This document shows positions 50,658-52,094 of a stretch of 52,094 nucleotides of DNA, piece after piece. Position numbers and translations under genes: made by a program. The notes under the pieces were generated by a model. That model was not told the origin of the DNA and searched no databases. It saw only the letters and a program-made list of their open reading frames with translations. Origin of the DNA: Mesorhizobium intechi (GTDB taxonomy: Bacteria; Pseudomonadota; Alphaproteobacteria; Rhizobiales; Rhizobiaceae); NCBI RefSeq assembly GCF_002879535.1, contig NZ_PNOT02000223.1, forward strand, positions 1 to 52,094, read 5' to 3'. Every line of letters begins with the position of its first letter. Position 1 is the first letter of the stretch.

Positions 50658-51706
50658 TCCGGAGAGCGATTGTAGGCCAGGACCTCGCCCGGCACGCTGA
50701 GACTTTGCAGCGAGCCGGGTGCCGCGCCGCCGATCCAACCGAGCACGGAGCGGGCGAGCTCGGAGCCCGCCATGCGGAAGTTCTCGTTGACGATCAGCAG
50801 TTCGGGCCGGAACAGATGCAAAAGGTCCGATGACTGCTTGGAGACGATGTCTACGTCGCGGCCAAGCTTGAGGCCCGCATCCTCGATGCCGGCGACGAGC
50901 GCAAGGGTGGCGGCGGCCGCGCTGCTGACAAAACCGTCCGGCCTGATGTCGCGGCGCATCAACTGCGCGGTCCTCGTCCTGATCTGTTCGATCGAATGGT
51001 CGATCGATACGGTGCTGAAAGGGATCTCGCTGGCGCCGACCTCGCTCAGTGCATCGGCAAAGCCGTTGACCGTATGGCCGTAATAGGTCAATCCGACGGG
51101 TGGCGTCAGCAAAGCGAGCTTGCGGCGTCCCATGCTCGCAAGGCGCCGTACGGCTTCGACCGCGAAGGCGTGATTGTCGAAGTCATGATAGGGGTGGACC
51201 AGCCCCATCTCGGTGCGGCCATGCGTGGCAAACGGAATGCCGCGCTCCAGCATGTAGCGTGCCCGTGGATCGTTCGGCTGCGTGCGTGAAATGATGACGC
51301 CGTCGGCGGAGCCGGTCTCGACCAGGTAGCGTATCGGGTCGAGCGGATCCTGCGAGCGCGAATAGGGCGTGACGATCAGATGGTAGGGCGTGTCGGCAAT
51401 GACTTCCGAGACACCGTAAATGATGTCCGAAACAAAGCTCATGATCTCCTGCTCGGTGTTGAGCACGAGGCTGATGACACTGGTCTTGCCGGTTCTGAGC
51501 CTGACGCCGGCGCGGTTCGGGCGGTAGCCGATCTGCTTGGCGACGAGCTGGACGCGGCGCCTGGTTTCGGCGCCGATCTCAGGGGCATCCTTCAGGGCGC
51601 GCGACACGGTGGTGACGCCGAGCCCGGTCATGAAGGCAAGCGTCTTCAGCGTTGGCCTCCCTTGCGCCGACGCTTCCTCGTTCTTTTCCGTATGCCGTCT
51701 GTCCAT
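50654..51706 (-). CDS. LacI family transcriptional regulator
   Basis: 350 residues. HTH TLKTLAFMTGLGVTTVSRAL near 19-38, hinge helix region GYRPNRAGVRLRTGKT, then a sugar-binding-protein-like effector domain (ADGVIISRTQPNDPRARYML; IVSKQSSDLLHL). N-terminal tail is polar (DRRHTEKNEEASAQ). Convergent with gnd; its likely operators lie 100 bp upstream and at the right edge of the window, so it probably controls a gene to the right. Confidence 0.92.
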   Translation of the reverse strand: MDRRHTEKNEEASAQGRPTLKTLAFMTGLGVTTVSRALKDAPEIGAETRRRVQLVAKQIGYRPNRAGVRLRTGKTSVISLVLNTEQEIMSFVSDIIYGVSEVIADTPYHLIVTPYSRSQDPLDPIRYLVETGSADGVIISRTQPNDPRARYMLERGIPFATHGRTEMGLVHPYHDFDNHAFAVEAVRRLASMGRRKLALLTPPVGLTYYGHTVNGFADALSEVGASEIPFSTVSIDHSIEQIRTRTAQLMRRDIRPDGFVSSAAAATLALVAGIEDAGLKLGRDVDIVSKQSSDLLHLFRPELLIVNENFRMAGSELARSVLGWIGGAAPGSLQSLSVPGEVLAYNRSPD

Positions 51707-51805
51707 TCGTCCCGCCCGTCAGGCGCATAGCAGCCGCAGGCCGGGTCGGCAATCGCCATGATTGGCGGCGTGGCATGATTTCAAACCCGGCAATCCGTCA
51801 ATATA

Positions 51806-51819
51806 CTGAAACGTTACAG
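51806..51819. promoter_or_regulatory. LacI-type operator 1
   Basis: CTGAAACGTTACAG, a near-perfect palindrome with the central CG typical of LacI-family sites. Located 100 bp upstream of the lacI start in the otherwise gene-free stretch 51707-52094, where I see no other feature besides the second site. Confidence 0.7.
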
Positions 51820-52078
51820 ATTGCCAACCGCACCGTGCTTGCGGGCGAATTCACAGGCCGGAATGGAGTCGCGAATTCGCTTGAGAATCCAGAGCGAAAC
51901 GCCGTCCGGGCGACGCTCTTTGCCGGCTTGCGTGAACCCTTTCTATCTTGCACTGCAATTGCTCATATTGCGGCGCACAACGACGAGTTCGGTCGACATA
52001 TTTTATTCGCGACTCGAAAAAATATCGAACGGTCCCCACCGCTGGGGTTGCGCCATCCGCGCAATTGCCGTATCGAAA

Positions 52079-52094
52079 ATCTGTAACGTTTCAG
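52079..52094. promoter_or_regulatory. LacI-type operator 2 (at the window edge)
   Basis: ATCTGTAACGTTTCAG is the exact reverse complement of CTGAAACGTTACAGAT at 51806-51821. Likely the operator of a sugar operon starting beyond the window. Confidence 0.7.

Noticed and set aside
1..52094. tRNA/rRNA genes, CRISPR arrays, insertion sequences, prophage or toxin-antitoxin genes
   Set aside because: Looked for by eye; no tRNA-like arms, spaced identical repeats, transposase or integrase motifs were seen.

Overview
The window looks like chromosome of a GC-rich alphaproteobacterium of the Rhizobiales, most likely Mesorhizobium or a close relative. This is inferred from gene content, not from a search. 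The phn operon carries a FosX whose key residues fall at the positions I recall for the Mesorhizobium loti enzyme. Two CUT-type sugar transporters, many GntR/AraC/TetR/LacI regulators and tight ATGA-overlap operons fit that group. I see no rRNA, tRNA, CRISPR array, insertion sequence or prophage.

Layout: (1) 115-3361, a three-gene minus-strand operon (UPF0261/Tm-1-like, PEP-hydrolase-like TIM barrel, cupin) with a divergent TetR gene. (2) 3362-9379, a CUT1 sugar ABC transporter with two permeases, a tiny two-helix membrane protein and two different ATPases. (3) 9389-17161, assorted genes: a secreted cupin, two tandem AraC paralogues beside an MFS exporter with a 110-bp-spaced direct repeat, a TetR/SDR divergent pair, a GFA-type zinc protein, an amidase and a small secreted protein. 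(4) 17203-24628, a divergent sugar or sugar-acid catabolic locus: three TIM-barrel isomerase/epimerases, an enolase-superfamily protein, a Gfo/Idh/MocA oxidoreductase, a D-2-hydroxyacid dehydrogenase and a GntR/FCD regulator. (5) 24754-36887, a full C-P lyase locus: phnF divergent from phnGHI-fosX-phnJKL, a hexapeptide acetyltransferase, a 2H phosphoesterase, then phnC-D-E1-E2. (6) 36903-45706, a second sugar locus: Zn-alcohol dehydrogenase, CUT2 transporter, aldo/keto reductase, UxaA-type dehydratase and a GntR with two winged helices. (7) 45801-49063, a periplasmic copper module (DUF2946, PCuAC, YcnI, CopCD). (8) 49230-52094, gnd and a convergent LacI regulator with twin operators.

The most interesting result is a link between regions 2 and 4, about 18 kb apart. 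The intergenic regions before the CUT1 binding-protein gene and inside the divergent catabolic locus both carry the same two operator-like palindromes, CTGGTTCGACCA and TTGGTAATACCAGA. They occur in the same order and at nearly the same spacing (176 and 180 bp), and the second overlaps the -10 of a TTGAC promoter. TGGT-NNN-ACCA is the type of site used by FCD-family GntR regulators, and one is encoded in the locus. The two blocks therefore look like one regulon for uptake and breakdown of a sugar or glycoside I cannot name.

The phn locus has no phnM, phnN or phnP in this window. It does hold a 2H phosphoesterase that could replace PhnP at the cyclic-phosphate step. A small plus-strand membrane-protein gene interrupts the operon between fosX and phnJ.
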